Shown: in pieces, positions 21,974 through 32,737 of the stretch
How the letters are laid out: the number at the start of each line of letters is the position of its first letter
Position numbering within the stretch: the stretch's first letter is position 1
NCBI GenBank assembly: GCA_026075535.2
Contig: AP026538.1
Location: forward strand, 13,648,337 to 13,712,336
From: Tricholoma matsutake
Taxonomy: Eukaryota; Basidiomycota; Agaricomycetes; Agaricales; Tricholomataceae
Length of the DNA stretch: 64,000 bases
Direction: 5' to 3'
Position numbers and translations under genes: made by a program
Notes under the pieces: generated by a model
What the model was told of the DNA's origin: nothing
Database searches by the model: none
What the model saw: the letters and a program-made list of their open reading frames with translations, nothing else

Positions 21974-24900
21974 TTGCTAATAAGCCAACTGGACCTACTA
22001 CAGAGCCTAAGACAAGACGACTATGACATTTGTATTATACAGGAACCCTTCATCGACTTTAGAGGCAAAACGAGAGCTAACCAACAATGGATTACAGTGT
22101 ACCCAAATACCCACAATGAACATTCGGAAAAAACTAGGTCGGTTATACTCGTCAACACTAACATCTTAACAGATACATGGAAACAGCTGTACTTCCGACA
22201 CCCAGACATCACTGCCATAGAACTCACAGGCAAGTTCGGTACGCTACAAATTATTAATATCTACAACAATGGCAACAACAACAATGTGTTAACACATGTA
22301 TCAACATTCATGCGAGACCAAGACAGACAACACCAAACAGCAGGCCCCACACACACAATGTGGATGGGAGACTTCAACAGACACCACCCGATATGGGACG
22401 AACCCAGAAATGCACACCTTTTCACATGTGAAAACCTAGACCTAACACAGCTGCTACTAAACCTATTAGCATGTCACAGTATGAAAATGGTGTTACCGCC
22501 ATACATCCCGACCCTATGGGCCCACAACACAGGGAACCACAGGAGGGTCAACAACGTCTTCTGCACCGAAGACCTCATGAACGCGATCATCAAATGCAAC
22601 ACAGACAAGGCCTCACAACCAGTCAAAACAGACCATTACCCTATCATCACACTCCTTGACATCCACGCAACTAGAACAGCTTGGGAACCCAGATGGAACT
22701 TCAGACTAACAGATTGGATTGAGCTGATAAAAACCCTAAAAATAAACCTGACTAACGTCCCCACACCCACAGAGATCAAAAACATCCAAGACTTCAACGC
22801 GTCACTGAACAATTTGAACCAAGCAATTCAAGATGCAATAGCAAAACATGTCAAAGTAACAAAACCAAGCCCATACTCCAAGAGATGGTGGACAACAGAG
22901 TTAGCTGTGGAAAAGAAAGCAATGCGATGCCTAGGAGGAAAGTCAAAATACCACAGAACAAGCCCACAACACCCCATACACGAGACGTATCGACAACAGA
23001 GAAACCATTACTTGGAGATGATTGAGACAGCCAAAGCTGAACACTGGCTAGAGTGGCTAGAGGGCATAGATGAAACGAGCATCTGGCAGGCAAGTAGATT
23101 GGTCACCTCACCGGCAACTGATGCAGGAAAGGCGAAAATCCCGACAATACAAATCAAAGACCCAACAATGAAACAGATAATCAGGGAAGCCATGGACAAC
23201 AAAAGCAAAGGCCAACTCTTTTACAAGACCTTCTTCCCACCCCCGAACCCAGAGTTAGAACCCGTACCTCAAGACTCCCAGTACCCACCACCACGCTGGA
23301 ATTTCAAGAACATCACAGATGACCAAATCCACCACGCTATAAAAAAGCTGAAACCCTACAAAGCCAGCAAGAAGGGATTGGTAGCAAACTTGGTCCTAAT
23401 AAACGCTAGAGAAGAACTCGTCCCATTTCTTGGCCCACTCTATCACGCCACTAATACACTAAAGTACTATCCACAGGAATGGGCATGCACAGAAACCCTC
23501 ATTCTCAAAAAACCAGGCAAACCAGATTATACATCCCCATTGGCATGGTGCCCAATTGTGCTATCGGATGGCATTGCCAGGCTACTCAACAGCTGTCAGG
23601 TGGTAGACATAACCACCATGTGCGAAAGACACAACATTCTCCCAGCCAACCACTTTGGGGCAAGACTGGGGTGCACCACAACAGACTCAATACACCTACT
23701 TACAAAAATGATTGAGGATATGTGTAAAGGCCAGATGGCTTCGGTTCTCTTCCTCGATGTCAAAGGTGCCTTCCCAAGCATAGACATTGACCGACTCATT
23801 GTCAAGAACCGTTCCTCGCCCGATCAGAACCTGCATCCGTCTGACCCTTTCCCACATGTCGAACCTGACATTTGTCTATGTCTCCTGATTTTGTCCCTGG
23901 CTGCCTTGCACTGCCCACACTGCTGTGCAACAGGCCGCCTTGTACAGCATCCATGGCTGCCTTCCCAAGGCTGCTGTCTCTATTGCAAATTCGACTACGG
24001 ATTCCTGTGCGGCTCCCACTAGATAATGTATCTATGCAGTCGAGACACTGCTGCAGTCTTCGTTCCTGTTCTGCATTATTCCGGACTACAGTATTTAAGC
24101 TTAGTTAGTTTTGCCTTGTATTCCTCAGTTCATATATCGACATAGACTCGACTTTAATCTGCCAATCCAAACCTCCTTCTACTCCAACCTCAGTTCTCTA
24201 AGAGTCTGAACTCCATTTGACTCGACCTCTAGTCTCCCTCTGAAGTTCTAACCTCATCTGAACTTAACCTAAGTCCCTCTGTACTCCTTCCCACGTTTAC
24301 CTGCACTTTCCCGCTCCTACCTCCAAACCTTCAACTTGAAATTAGGACACCAGACGAGGTGAATGGACCAGCTTCTTACAAGCTGAAGCCAAGTCCCTTT
24401 ATGTGATGGGGGAATTGATGGTTTTGATGCAAGGGGTTATTTATAGATTAGCTGGTTGAGAAAGGCATTTCACACCACAAGTGTAGGTGGAATACCTAAG
24501 AGGTCCCCTAGGTGTATATTTAAGGTTTACTGTCAAGAACCATTCCTCGCCCGATCAGATACCCGCATCCATCTGACCCTTTTCCACACATCAAACCCAA
24601 CATTTGTCTATGCAGTCGAGACACTGCCGCAGTCTTTGTTCCTGTTCTGCATTATTCCAGACTACAGTATTTAAGCTTAGTTAGTTTTGCCTTGTGTTCC
24701 TCAGTTCGTATATTGACATAGACTCGACTTTAATCTGCCAATCCACACCTCCTTCTACTCCAACCTCAGTTCTCTAAGAGTCTGAACTCCATTTGACTCG
24801 ACCTCTAGTCTCCCTCTGAAGTTCTAACCTCATCATCTGAACTTAACCTAAGTCCCTCCGTACTCCTTCCCGCATTTACCCGCACTTTCCTGCTCCTACC

Positions 24901-26655
24901 TCCAAACCTTCAACTTGAAATTAGGACACCAGACGAGGTGAGGGGCGCAGCTTCTTACAAGCTGAAGCCAAGTCCTTTCCGTTTCCCCTCCTGCAGAATC
25001 TGCAACGACCTGACAACCTTCCGCTATCATCACCCACAGGGTCCAATCGGATTCTGACAAACCTTCCAGGATCAGTTCTTAACACTCATTCACAACATGA
25101 GGAAACGAGGAATCCCAAAGGAATACACAGAATGGATGAAGAGACCACTGGAAAACTGACAAACTACAATATCATTTGACGACTACCGGATGGAAGACTT
25201 CAAAGTACTGAATGGGCTTGACCAAGGAGACCCATACTCGGGCGTCTCATACCTTATTTATAAAGCTGATCTACTAGAAATCCCAGTTCTCAAAACAGGA
25301 GAACAGATACTGCTCTTCGTTGACGACACAGTGATCATAGTCTGTGGCAAAAACTTCAACAAAACACACAGCAAGCTATGCAACATCATGAACTGTGCGG
25401 GAGGAGTCTTCGATTGGGCCAAATCACATAATTGTGAATTCGGAATCGAGAAGTTTCAACTGCTCGACACAACAAAAAAATGAGTCCCAAACCCAGTCAA
25501 CCCAAGAAAAAGAATTCTGACACCAAGACAAGCACTGATACTAGGTAACCAGCGCATACAGTCAAAGGACACGGCACACTTCCTGGGCATAATAGTGGAC
25601 AACAAATTGAACTAAAAGGCACAGTGTGCAATGGCCCTCGCCAGAGGGCAAGATTGGCTCATTCAATTCGGGCGTCTGGCCTGCACATTGATTGGAATAA
25701 ACACAAAACATATATGACAACTATACCTCTCCATTGCAGTTCCTCGAATTTTATATGCAGCTGATATATTCCTCACCCCGCAGCAGAACATAGGTAAAAG
25801 AACAAAGTACGGATGCACTAACCAAGCAGCGGTCAACAAACTTGTGTCGATTCAGAGACGGGCCACAATCATGATAACGGGCGCCATGAAAACAACCGCC
25901 ATGGTCGTCCTGGAAGTTATGGCCAACCTACTCCCATTTCACTTGCTGGTCGATAAATACTGACACCTAGCAGCCATATGCCCAGCAACCTTACCGAGCG
26001 CTCACCCTCTACACAAACCAGTCACAAACACAGCAAACAGATTAGTCAAATGACACCCGACACCTTTACATGACCTCATGCACAGATACAGTATCCAACC
26101 ACAAAAGATCGAAACGGTGGCAGCCGTACATTTCGATACAAGATGGAAGCCAGGACTAACCATGGAAGTAATAACCAATACTGATAAAGTGATAGAAAGT
26201 ATACAGAATGACAACCCAGACATGAAAGTCTTCATGGATGGCTCAGGGATGGAAGGTAAAATAGGAGCGGCAGCAGTTCTATACAGAAACGAAGCCCTCA
26301 AGACCAAGTTGAGATATCAGCTTGGATCGCAACTCCACCACACAGTCTATGAGGGAGAAGGAGTGGGCGCTATATTGGGTTCCAAGCTTATCGCCAACGA
26401 ATGGAACATATGGTCGGCTAATATCTACATTGACAATTGTGCCACAGAACTAATGAAACCAAATCCAGGGCACTACATCTTCGACGCACTCTACAGAAGC
26501 ATAACAGCAATACAGAAAAAACATTAAAAATCATGGTCAAATGGGTACCAGGACACAAAGGAGTCGGGGGCAACAAGCAAGCAGACGAAGAGGTGAAGAA
26601 AGCGACCACAGAAGGGAGCAGTGAGACACATAAGCTTCCAAAATTGAGTCTGTGA
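21974..26655 (+). pseudogene. LINE ORF2: endonuclease, reverse transcriptase, RNase H
   Basis: Frame 2 throughout. The exonuclease/endonuclease fold starts near 21974 (CIIQEPFIDF, then MWMGDFNRHHPIWDE near 22360, then TDHYPI near 22630). RT covers about 23300-25480, with LFLDVKGAFPSIDIDRLI cut at 23799 by the LTR insertion and continuing at 25090 with HNMRKRGIPKEY; the catalytic box reads FVDDT near 25320. The RNase H domain covers about 26220-26600 (VFMDGSG, EGEGVGAILG, WVPGHKGVGGNKQADEE). After removal of the insertion the frame carries stops near 25158, 25482, 25614, 25718, 25963 and 26053, most of them TGA where CGA is expected, plus TAA in place of CAA, and a shift near 26525. Not functional. 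Confidence 0.9.
23800..25084 (+). mobile_element. Chimeric insertion: B LTR / A LTR fragment / B LTR
   Basis: Flanked by the 5-bp duplication CTCAT (23795-23799, 25085-25089). It consists of a family B LTR lacking its last roughly 100 bp (23800-24398), a 131-bp family A LTR piece in minus orientation (24399-24529), and a second B LTR (24530-25084) with a deletion of about 160 bp near 24610 between TCTATG repeats. There is no gag or pol. The A/B junction at 24529/24530 is the same as that at 8952/8953. Confidence 0.85.
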
Positions 26656-29600
26656 GATGGTTTCTTGATGATTGGTTCAGACCCAATCATCAAGTCACCA
26701 CCATCATCATTGAAGACACACTTTGTAGTTGCTGCTGGCTTGTATGCAGGAGTAGGTGGTCGCAGCACCTCAGGCTCTTGCGGAAGGTTTGAGAGTGTGT
26801 CCTCAAACATCATGATGAAGTCTCGGTGAGTGACAGTACTTTTGCTAGTGCAGTGATCTGGCACAGTGAATAGGGCTTCCATGAGCTTATGTACCAGAGA
26901 CAAGAAGGGATGAAAGTAGGGCGAGAAGCCCGAGAAAATGAGAAGTTCGGGACTCTGTAGGTGACCTTGCTTGTTGGCTCTGAGCTCTGCTTGTTTTATT
27001 GTATGATCATTCCAATGCATGATGGTGAGATCCTTGACATCTTTCCTCAAGACACCTGGGGATTCATAAGTCATACAAATCCATATTAAGACATAGAGGA
27101 AGGATTCTAGATCATGTTGATAAACATGAACAGGTGTCTGATCTTTTCCAGGGCAAAGGATTTCGATTGCGATGAATGGGAGTGTACCCTAGTACATAAG
27201 GACAAACATCAGCACATGCACCAATATGATATATAATACATACTGTTTTGTCAACTTTGGAGATCGTGTGTGGGGCATCTGCCAACCAAATGGCATAGTC
27301 AAAATCTATGAGGATGCCTCTTCAAATGGGAGCAAATTCTTCGCCATGACTATGTATGCTGGTGCATGCCAGGGCGAGATTCATATCACGGTGAAGAATC
27401 TTGGCTTTAACTAATGCCTCGTGAGCTATAATATACAAATATATCTCCAACAGCACAAGACTTTGAGACAACTTGAAATGTACCTTTGATGCAGTCAATA
27501 AATCCAAGGAGGAGCTCCTTTCGCAACCTGAAATGCTAGATTGATGCACAGACGGGGTCGAGCAACAATCAGCAGTGAACTCGATCTTCAATATCCCCTT
27601 GCAAAGCCAGAGGTCAATGCAATATGATGGAGTCAGGCTTGCCATTCACTACCATTTCTTCTGTACAATGCAGCTTTGTGACATTCATGATCTGATGCTT
27701 GGTACACACATCTAGAAATTCTTGCTCCTTATACTGATGCTGGACATCTACCCAGCTGTCCTTTACTACAAGCTGCTTGCCATCCTTCATAACAAGCCAA
27801 CAGACAGTAGCTCTGCCTTGTAAGACATCACTGGAAAAGATGATGTTCACAACAGAGTACCATTCATTGTTCATCCATAATTTGTGTAAATTTCCATGCA
27901 GGTCCCTCTCCAGAGTCAAGTCATATCCAAGTAACTCTTCTGAACCATAGGCCAAGCCAGCGATAAGCCTGACATATGTTTCTTTGGAGGCATAGGTCCA
28001 ACAGGCCTTGATTTCGCCTGAGCAGTCGAAGAGGGTGGCTCCAAAATGGGCATGCATCATCCACGCTGATAGGTTGTCTCCTCGGCTCAAAGACCGATTC
28101 ACCGTTTCGACCACATTCTAATCACATTGGATAACTTGCACGAGGTCCCAGAAGCAGCACGACCACTCCCAACCAAGTCTACCGAGTGTGAGCATCGTAT
28201 CAAATGCGATCGAACATCATCGAACATCAAAAATTGACATCGGACACTATATCGCTATCCCAATGGTCATCGCACACATGCCAGACGTATCCCCTACCAT
28301 TGTTGAACAATATTGCACCAATATCGGGCCACAAACGAAGTCAGAAGAATCTTCAAAAATCTTCGAAAAACATTGAACCTCGAAAAACATCGTTGGACAC
28401 AGTATTTCCTATTTGAATGATCTTCGGATGCATGATGGACACATTGGACACTATATCGAGTATATCGAACACATTTCGACTGCATGTGCATGCATACAAT
28501 CCGCTCGAAGCAGTTTCTGATCTTCTATTCAATTTATAACAAGGACAGTCTGGTTTTAGCTATTCTTTCTTATTATTTCTTCATCATGTGTTATATTCAC
28601 CCTTTCTAGGCTCGCTTTATTGTTCTGATATACTTATATTGTCTTTTGCCTCGAGTTTTCCACATGTTTGCCTCATGTTCTCTAGCCTTTTTAGGTACTT
28701 TCTTTATTTTATATAAAAAGATGTACTAGATACAAAGAAAAACAAGAAAGTCATCGTCTTCCTCCCAGATCACAGTGATTTGAGAGTACAGTTTAGTCTT
28801 ATTCAGTCTGAAGTTTGGTGTTTTACGCTAAACTTCCTTGAAATTCCTTGAAATTCCTCGCATTATGCTATTTTCGCTCTCACTTCCCTCGATTAGCCTT
28901 TTCTTCACTTCTACTACTCGTCTAGTCCCCCGATCTTGCGTCCGAACATATCTGCACACTCGAAATTCCTCGAAACCTCTTCGAAAAATATCGCAACATC
29001 TCGAAAAGCATCGCAACATCTCGAAAAGCATCGCAACATCTCGAAAAGCATCACAACACCTTGCAAATCATCGCAAGTCCTCGAAACACATTCTTTTAGC
29101 CTCGAACTGCTTTGACAAGCAGTCCTTTTATGACTATTTGACAGTCGGTCTGACAGGTGACATCTAGAGGGCCTCACAACCTTCCTCTGACTCGTGTTAT
29201 ACCATCTGAAGCCATTTTGTGGGTTTTGTTTGGGTTTCCGGGTTGAGTATCATCAATGCAGTAATGACATATCAATGAGAATGTTGAGCGCTAAAAATGA
29301 GGAATGCTTTACACCTCAAGGTGGAATGGGGTGGGGTAGATTTGCTATTGGTGGTGACTTCAAGGACAGAATGAACCAATTTCCAATCGAGGGTGTGCTC
29401 GGGTAGAGCTTCATTGTAAAGAATAATATCGGGTTTGTGCAAGTGAACTGATCCAGACAAAGGGCGATTGTGAGCAGATGCGCTCCACTTTTGTGTTGAG
29501 GTCTTTTCGGTATAGTTCCCAATTAGGCTGATGATATGATTAAGGTGATCAGCAGTATGCGCTTCACTGCCAACATTACACCATTGATGGATTGGGAGGA

Positions 29601-29930
29601 TATTGGGAGGTAGCACTTCTGGGGTAACTTGAGCATGTTCAAAGGCTTGCATTGCATCGAGCTTCAGAACGATGGGAGCGATCTCAAAGCCTAATGCCTT
29701 GTCCATAAATATTTCATTGATGAAATTGTTATGGGTGATTGTGGCTCCTTCAAGTTTGTGACTGAGGATGGGGTCTAGAGATTCGCGAAGCCACGCAGAT
29801 TAAATGTTGAATGCTTTGCACATTGGGGGGGTTGTCTTTAGATTAGGAGGCAGGAGAGAGGTGAAGCTTTTGTAGGCCATGTGAGTCATATTCGGGATGC
29901 TTGGATCCATGTCCTTGTCCATATCGATGT
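26656..29930 (-). pseudogene. FunK1-type fungal protein kinase, broken, with a nested solo LTR
   Basis: Minus strand. N-terminal part 29922-29260 has LHKPDIILYNEALPEHTLDW and CKAFLIFSAQHSH. The gene then resumes after the inserted LTR with MMHAHFGATLFDCSG, GRATVCWLVMKDGKQLVVKD and WVDVQHQY (28060-27610). Catalytic loop AKILHRDM is near 27390, the DFG-equivalent GILIDFDYAIW near 27310, then GTLPFIAIEIL and QHDLESFLYVLIWIC near 27180-27080, and a C-terminal part to 26656. This is the basidiomycete FunK1 family (Pkinase_fungal). Two introns fit GT..AG: 27426-27483 (58 nt) and 27189-27243 (55 nt). At least six stops interrupt it: TAA near 29805; TGA near 29265, 27625 and 27575; TAG near 27545; TGA near 27330. 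All fit C-to-T from CAA, CGA or CAG. The exact start is uncertain. Confidence 0.85.
28067..29255 (+). repeat. Family D solo LTR nested in the kinase gene
   Basis: Begins TGATAGGTTGTCTCCTCGGC and ends GGGTTGAGTATCATCA, matching the paired LTRs at 41180-43201 and 61875-63059 in reverse orientation. The 4-bp flanks are ACGC (28063-28066) and ATGC (29256-29259), which agree except for one C-to-T change in a CpG. Removing the LTR and one flank copy restores the kinase frame. The central part contains three tandem copies of a CTCGAAAAGCATCGCAACAT unit near 28980-29060. Confidence 0.9.
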
Positions 29931-30512
29931 TGATAAAGGAGTGACTAGCAATAACTTTGGTAAACAAACATGATCACACATGTCATGCATATCAATGTGA
30001 CTAATTGATAAATTGGGAAATTTTCTCTGCCCCAGGTTTCCTGATGTTAATGGTAAAGTGATAGTCAAAAATCAGGATTCATCAGGCTCTAGTGTGCAAC
30101 TTAATTTCACATGACCTCGGCATACGCATCACCCGACTTTTCTTTTTAAGGTAGATGACTTTCATAATCGACCAACGTCACATGCTTGGTGTGACAACTT
30201 TTGAGAATTTACGTTTTGCACATAATGAGTTGTTTTCTGGGAAATTGACAGCCAACATTTTCAATACTGTAGACACATGAGCCTATTGTCACAGGAAAGT
30301 AATGCCATGTGACATTGGTCGATTATGAAAGTTGTCTACCCTACTGAGTGTATGTGGTGTGACCATCTTGAGTGACAGATCTCGAACGCCACATTTCAAA
30401 CTTTCACTCAGCGCCCTGACTGAAGTCAGAATCAGACTGAAGCACCTATAGTCCCTCCTATACATAAAGGTGTTGACCCCCATAAGTTGAGGTTTCAGCC
30501 TTCAGGTTATAT
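29931..30512. other. No gene recognised (upstream of the kinase remnant)
   Basis: Probably the 5' flank of the kinase gene, AT-rich. It contains an inverted pair around 30160-30200 and 30280-30330 (GATGACTTTCATAATCGACC and GGTCGATTATGAAAGT), spaced about 115 bp, so a small fold-back element is possible. No coding region supported. Confidence 0.4.
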
Positions 30513-30756
30513 GAGTACTTTACACTCCCCCACCTATTCTGGTTGGATTCTGGTTCGTCCAGCCGGAATTTCCAGAATTTCTGGAATCCGGTGGAATTTT
30601 TTTTGTATGTAGTTTTCCCTATGCAGCACAATTCCGGTTGGAATGAGGATCCAATTTAGAGCCGGAATCCCCGGAAACTGACTGGACTCATCACAACCAG
30701 AATAACAGGAATAACTGGAATGCACGAGCTTTCCCAAATAAAAGTTCGACACACAT

Positions 30757-30828
30757 CAAGAATTGAACACTTGACCTTGGGTCTGCATACATAACAGCAC
30801 ACTTAACCACTGAGCTACCAAGCAATTA
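30757..30828 (-). other. tRNA-like sequence (outward facing), E1 left
   Basis: On the minus strand it reads GCTTGGTAGCTCAGTGGTTA (box A-like TAGCTCAGTGG) and about 35 nt on GGTCAAGTGTTCAATTC (box B-like). Nearly identical to 54140-54210. It points toward the nearest end of E1, about 245 bp away. Decayed box B, so not a functional tRNA gene. Confidence 0.7.
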
Positions 30829-31128
30829 TTCTGGGGCGTACATTTAATACTTTTATTACCCAACCAAGGTATGTAGTTAATCACAGCCATTAACGGAATA
30901 ATTAATAAGTATGCATATGCATGACATGTGACATGTGACTGCCAGCTCACAACCACCACCACTGTTGCCAACGCCGCCTCCTCCTCCTCTCCACTCTACC
31001 ACCACCACTGTGTGTGCACCCACCACTACCATTCCCACACCCAATGCCACCATCACCACCACCTTCAAACGAGCCGACTGGACAGAATGCGGGCCCAAAC
31101 GATGCATATCGCGTCGTTTGCGGCCTAA

Positions 31129-31593
31129 GTATGTTTTTTTTTGTTTGCTTCTTGTTTTTTCATACTAACTAACTTGTTTCGTTTGTTTTATAGGTTCTAC
31201 TCGACTGCCAGACATAACATGGGCCCAAACGATGCAGATCGTGTCGTTTGGGCCCTAAGTAAGGTTTTTTTCGTTTGCTTTTTGTTTTTATAAACTAACT
31301 AACCTTTTTTTTAGCTTTCTAGGTTATAATCTACTGGCAATGATGCCACCACTCGCAAACGAGCCAATGTGGGCCCAAACGACGCAGATCACGTCGTTTG
31401 GGCCCTATGTAAGTTTTTTTCATTCGGTTTTTGTTTTAATAAACTAACTAACTCATTTTTTTAGTTTTCTAGGTTATAATCTACTAGTAATGATGCCACT
31501 ACCCGCAAACGAGCCAACATGGGCTCTATGTGAGTTTTTTTCATTTGCTTTTTGTTTCCATAAACTAACTAATTGTAATTTATTGCTTTTTAG
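31129..31593 (+). repeat. Tandem intron-like cassettes alternating with palindromic pseudo-exons
   Basis: Four segments look like complete spliceosomal introns: 31129-31193 (GTATGT..TTTTATAG), 31259-31322 (GTAAGG..TTTCTAG), 31409-31472 (GTAAGT..TTTCTAG) and 31530-31593 (GTGAGT..TTTTTAG), of 65, 64, 64 and 64 nt. Each has a T-run after the 5' site and an ACTAACTAA branch-like motif. They are separated by 57-86-nt blocks, most ending in the palindrome GGGCCCAAACGA...TCGTTTGGGCCC. The blocks have no shared open frame. Confidence 0.75.
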
Positions 31594-32054
31594 GTTGTAT
31601 ACTACTGGGGACAACCTGCCATGACAAAAAACACGCAACCCATGCCCATGCCCACCCGATCCCCTCCTCCCCATTCAAATGGGATGTGAGGCTGTCGACA
31701 TGGGCTAGGAGGGTGCAGAGGGATGCCAGGAGACCCCGGAAGGGGGGTACCTGCCTAGTAAGCACCCACCAACCTCTGTACTCATGCCTTGTCGCACTGA
31801 CGTGCCCAAACCCCCCCCCCCCAAAAAAAAAAAGAAAAAAACAGAAATCCAGACAGGGGACAACACCGACGAACGACGACAAGCCACCCACCCCCAGCCT
31901 CATGAGCAACTGCTTGTGGGGTGGATCGTGGGTGGAATGACACCCAGGTGCAGGGACAGGAGATGACAACGACACACCACCCACCCCCAGCCTCACGAGC
32001 AACTGCTCGTGGGGTGGATCATGGGTGGAAGGACAGACAATGGCGGGGTCACGT

Positions 32055-32335
32055 CCCCTCCCCCTCTTCCGCACTTCGTGTGGGGAGGGATTTTTTTTGT
32101 ACTTTTAATTATTTATTAGTATTGTGCCCCCCCTCCCCCATTTTGCGTGGGGGAGGGATTTTTTTCTTCATGTTTTTACCTCCCCCCTCATGTTTGGTGC
32201 GAGGGGTTAGCTTTTTATGTATATAAATAAAACTCCCTCTCGCATCTTGTGAGAGGGAGGACTTTTTGTTTATCTATGTAATCACAATCATCCCCACTCC
32301 CTCACATTCAATGTGAGGGATGTGGTTAATTAAAA
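32055..32335. repeat. Series of five GC-rich hairpins, E1
   Basis: Five short hairpins spaced about 55-60 bp by A/T-rich DNA, e.g. CCCTCTCGCATCTTGTGAGAGGG near 32235 (shown in part) and CTCCCTCACATTCAATGTGAGG near 32300. Stems are about 10 bp, loops 3-7 nt, and stem sequences differ from one another. The same five recur in reverse order at 44220-44500 in E3. Confidence 0.75.
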
Positions 32336-32407
32336 AAATTTGATCTTTCACTACTCCGAAAAAAATTAGAGTGTCATGAATAAACATTATATTACCATCT
32401 AATAATT

Positions 32408-32492
32408 CTCCTGTGGCTCAACTGGTTAAGCACACATGTTTGGTTTGTCATGTGATCACTCTAATCAAGATGTCTTGAGTTCAATCCTTACT
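32408..32492 (+). other. tRNA-like sequence (outward facing), E1 right
   Basis: Reads TCCTGTGGCTCAACTGGTTA (box A-like) and, about 50 nt later, TTGAGTTCAATCC (box B-like). Equivalent to 44062-44146 in E3 and 34448-34530 in E2. It points to the right end of E1, about 245 bp away. Confidence 0.7.
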
Positions 32493-32737
32493 CTGCACAA
32501 ATATATTTTGTAGGCACTTTGACAACTTAAGACTTGAAATTTGACTATCCATTAGGGTATATACTCTAAGTTGAGGATCTGGAGTAACCAGAATCTGGTC
32601 GGAATAACCGGAATAACTGGACTCCAACCAGAATAACTGGACTCCAACCGGAATAACTGGACTCTGACCGGAATAACTGGACTCTGACCGGAATAACTGG
32701 ACTCTGACCGGAATAGGTGGGGGAGGGTAAATTACAG

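Larger units (their letters stand above)
20136..26655 (+). mobile_element. Tad-like LINE (non-LTR retrotransposon), degenerate, interrupted
   Basis: Two-ORF LINE: ORF1 20136-21681 (Gag-like with zinc knuckles) and ORF2 21974-26655 (endonuclease, RT, RNase H). The order endonuclease-RT-RNase H and the ORF1 with three Cys knuckles fit the Tad/I-type LINEs of fungi. ORF2 is interrupted by an LTR insertion at 23800-25084. The element stops soon after the RNase H domain with no A-rich tail, and abuts the FunK1 pseudogene, so its 3' end is truncated or rearranged. The 5' untranslated part may extend back to about 19900. Confidence 0.9.
30513..32737 (+). mobile_element. Element E1: non-coding TIR element with tRNA-like ends
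   Basis: 2225 bp with 22-bp imperfect inverted ends: GAGTACTTTACACTCCCCCA at 30513 and CTGTAATTTACCCTCCCCCA (complement) ending 32737. Inward of each end is a tract of CCGGAATAACTGGACTC-type repeats, then a tRNA-like unit (30757-30828 minus; 32408-32492 plus). The interior holds a CCACCACC-rich block, four intron-like cassettes (31129-31593), a G/C-rich block and a series of five hairpins (32055-32335). No plausible protein. The 8-bp flanks GGTTATAT and CAAGCAAT differ, so this copy probably lost its original flank. Same structure as E3 read on the opposite strand. Confidence 0.82.

Noticed and set aside
30877..31168. Open frames in the CCACCACC-rich part of E1 (both strands)
   Set aside because: Low-complexity Thr/Pro or Val/Gly runs from a triplet-rich tract; not conserved in frame with E2 or E3.
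31580..32226. Several 60-160-codon frames in the G/C-rich block of E1 (and equivalents in E2, E3)
   Set aside because: They arise from G/C-rich hairpins and homopolymers, appear in all frames and lack any domain.
32055..32335. CRISPR-like regular array
   Set aside because: The hairpins are regularly spaced, but stems differ from each other, spacers are A/T-rich and similar, and the setting is a eukaryotic transposon.
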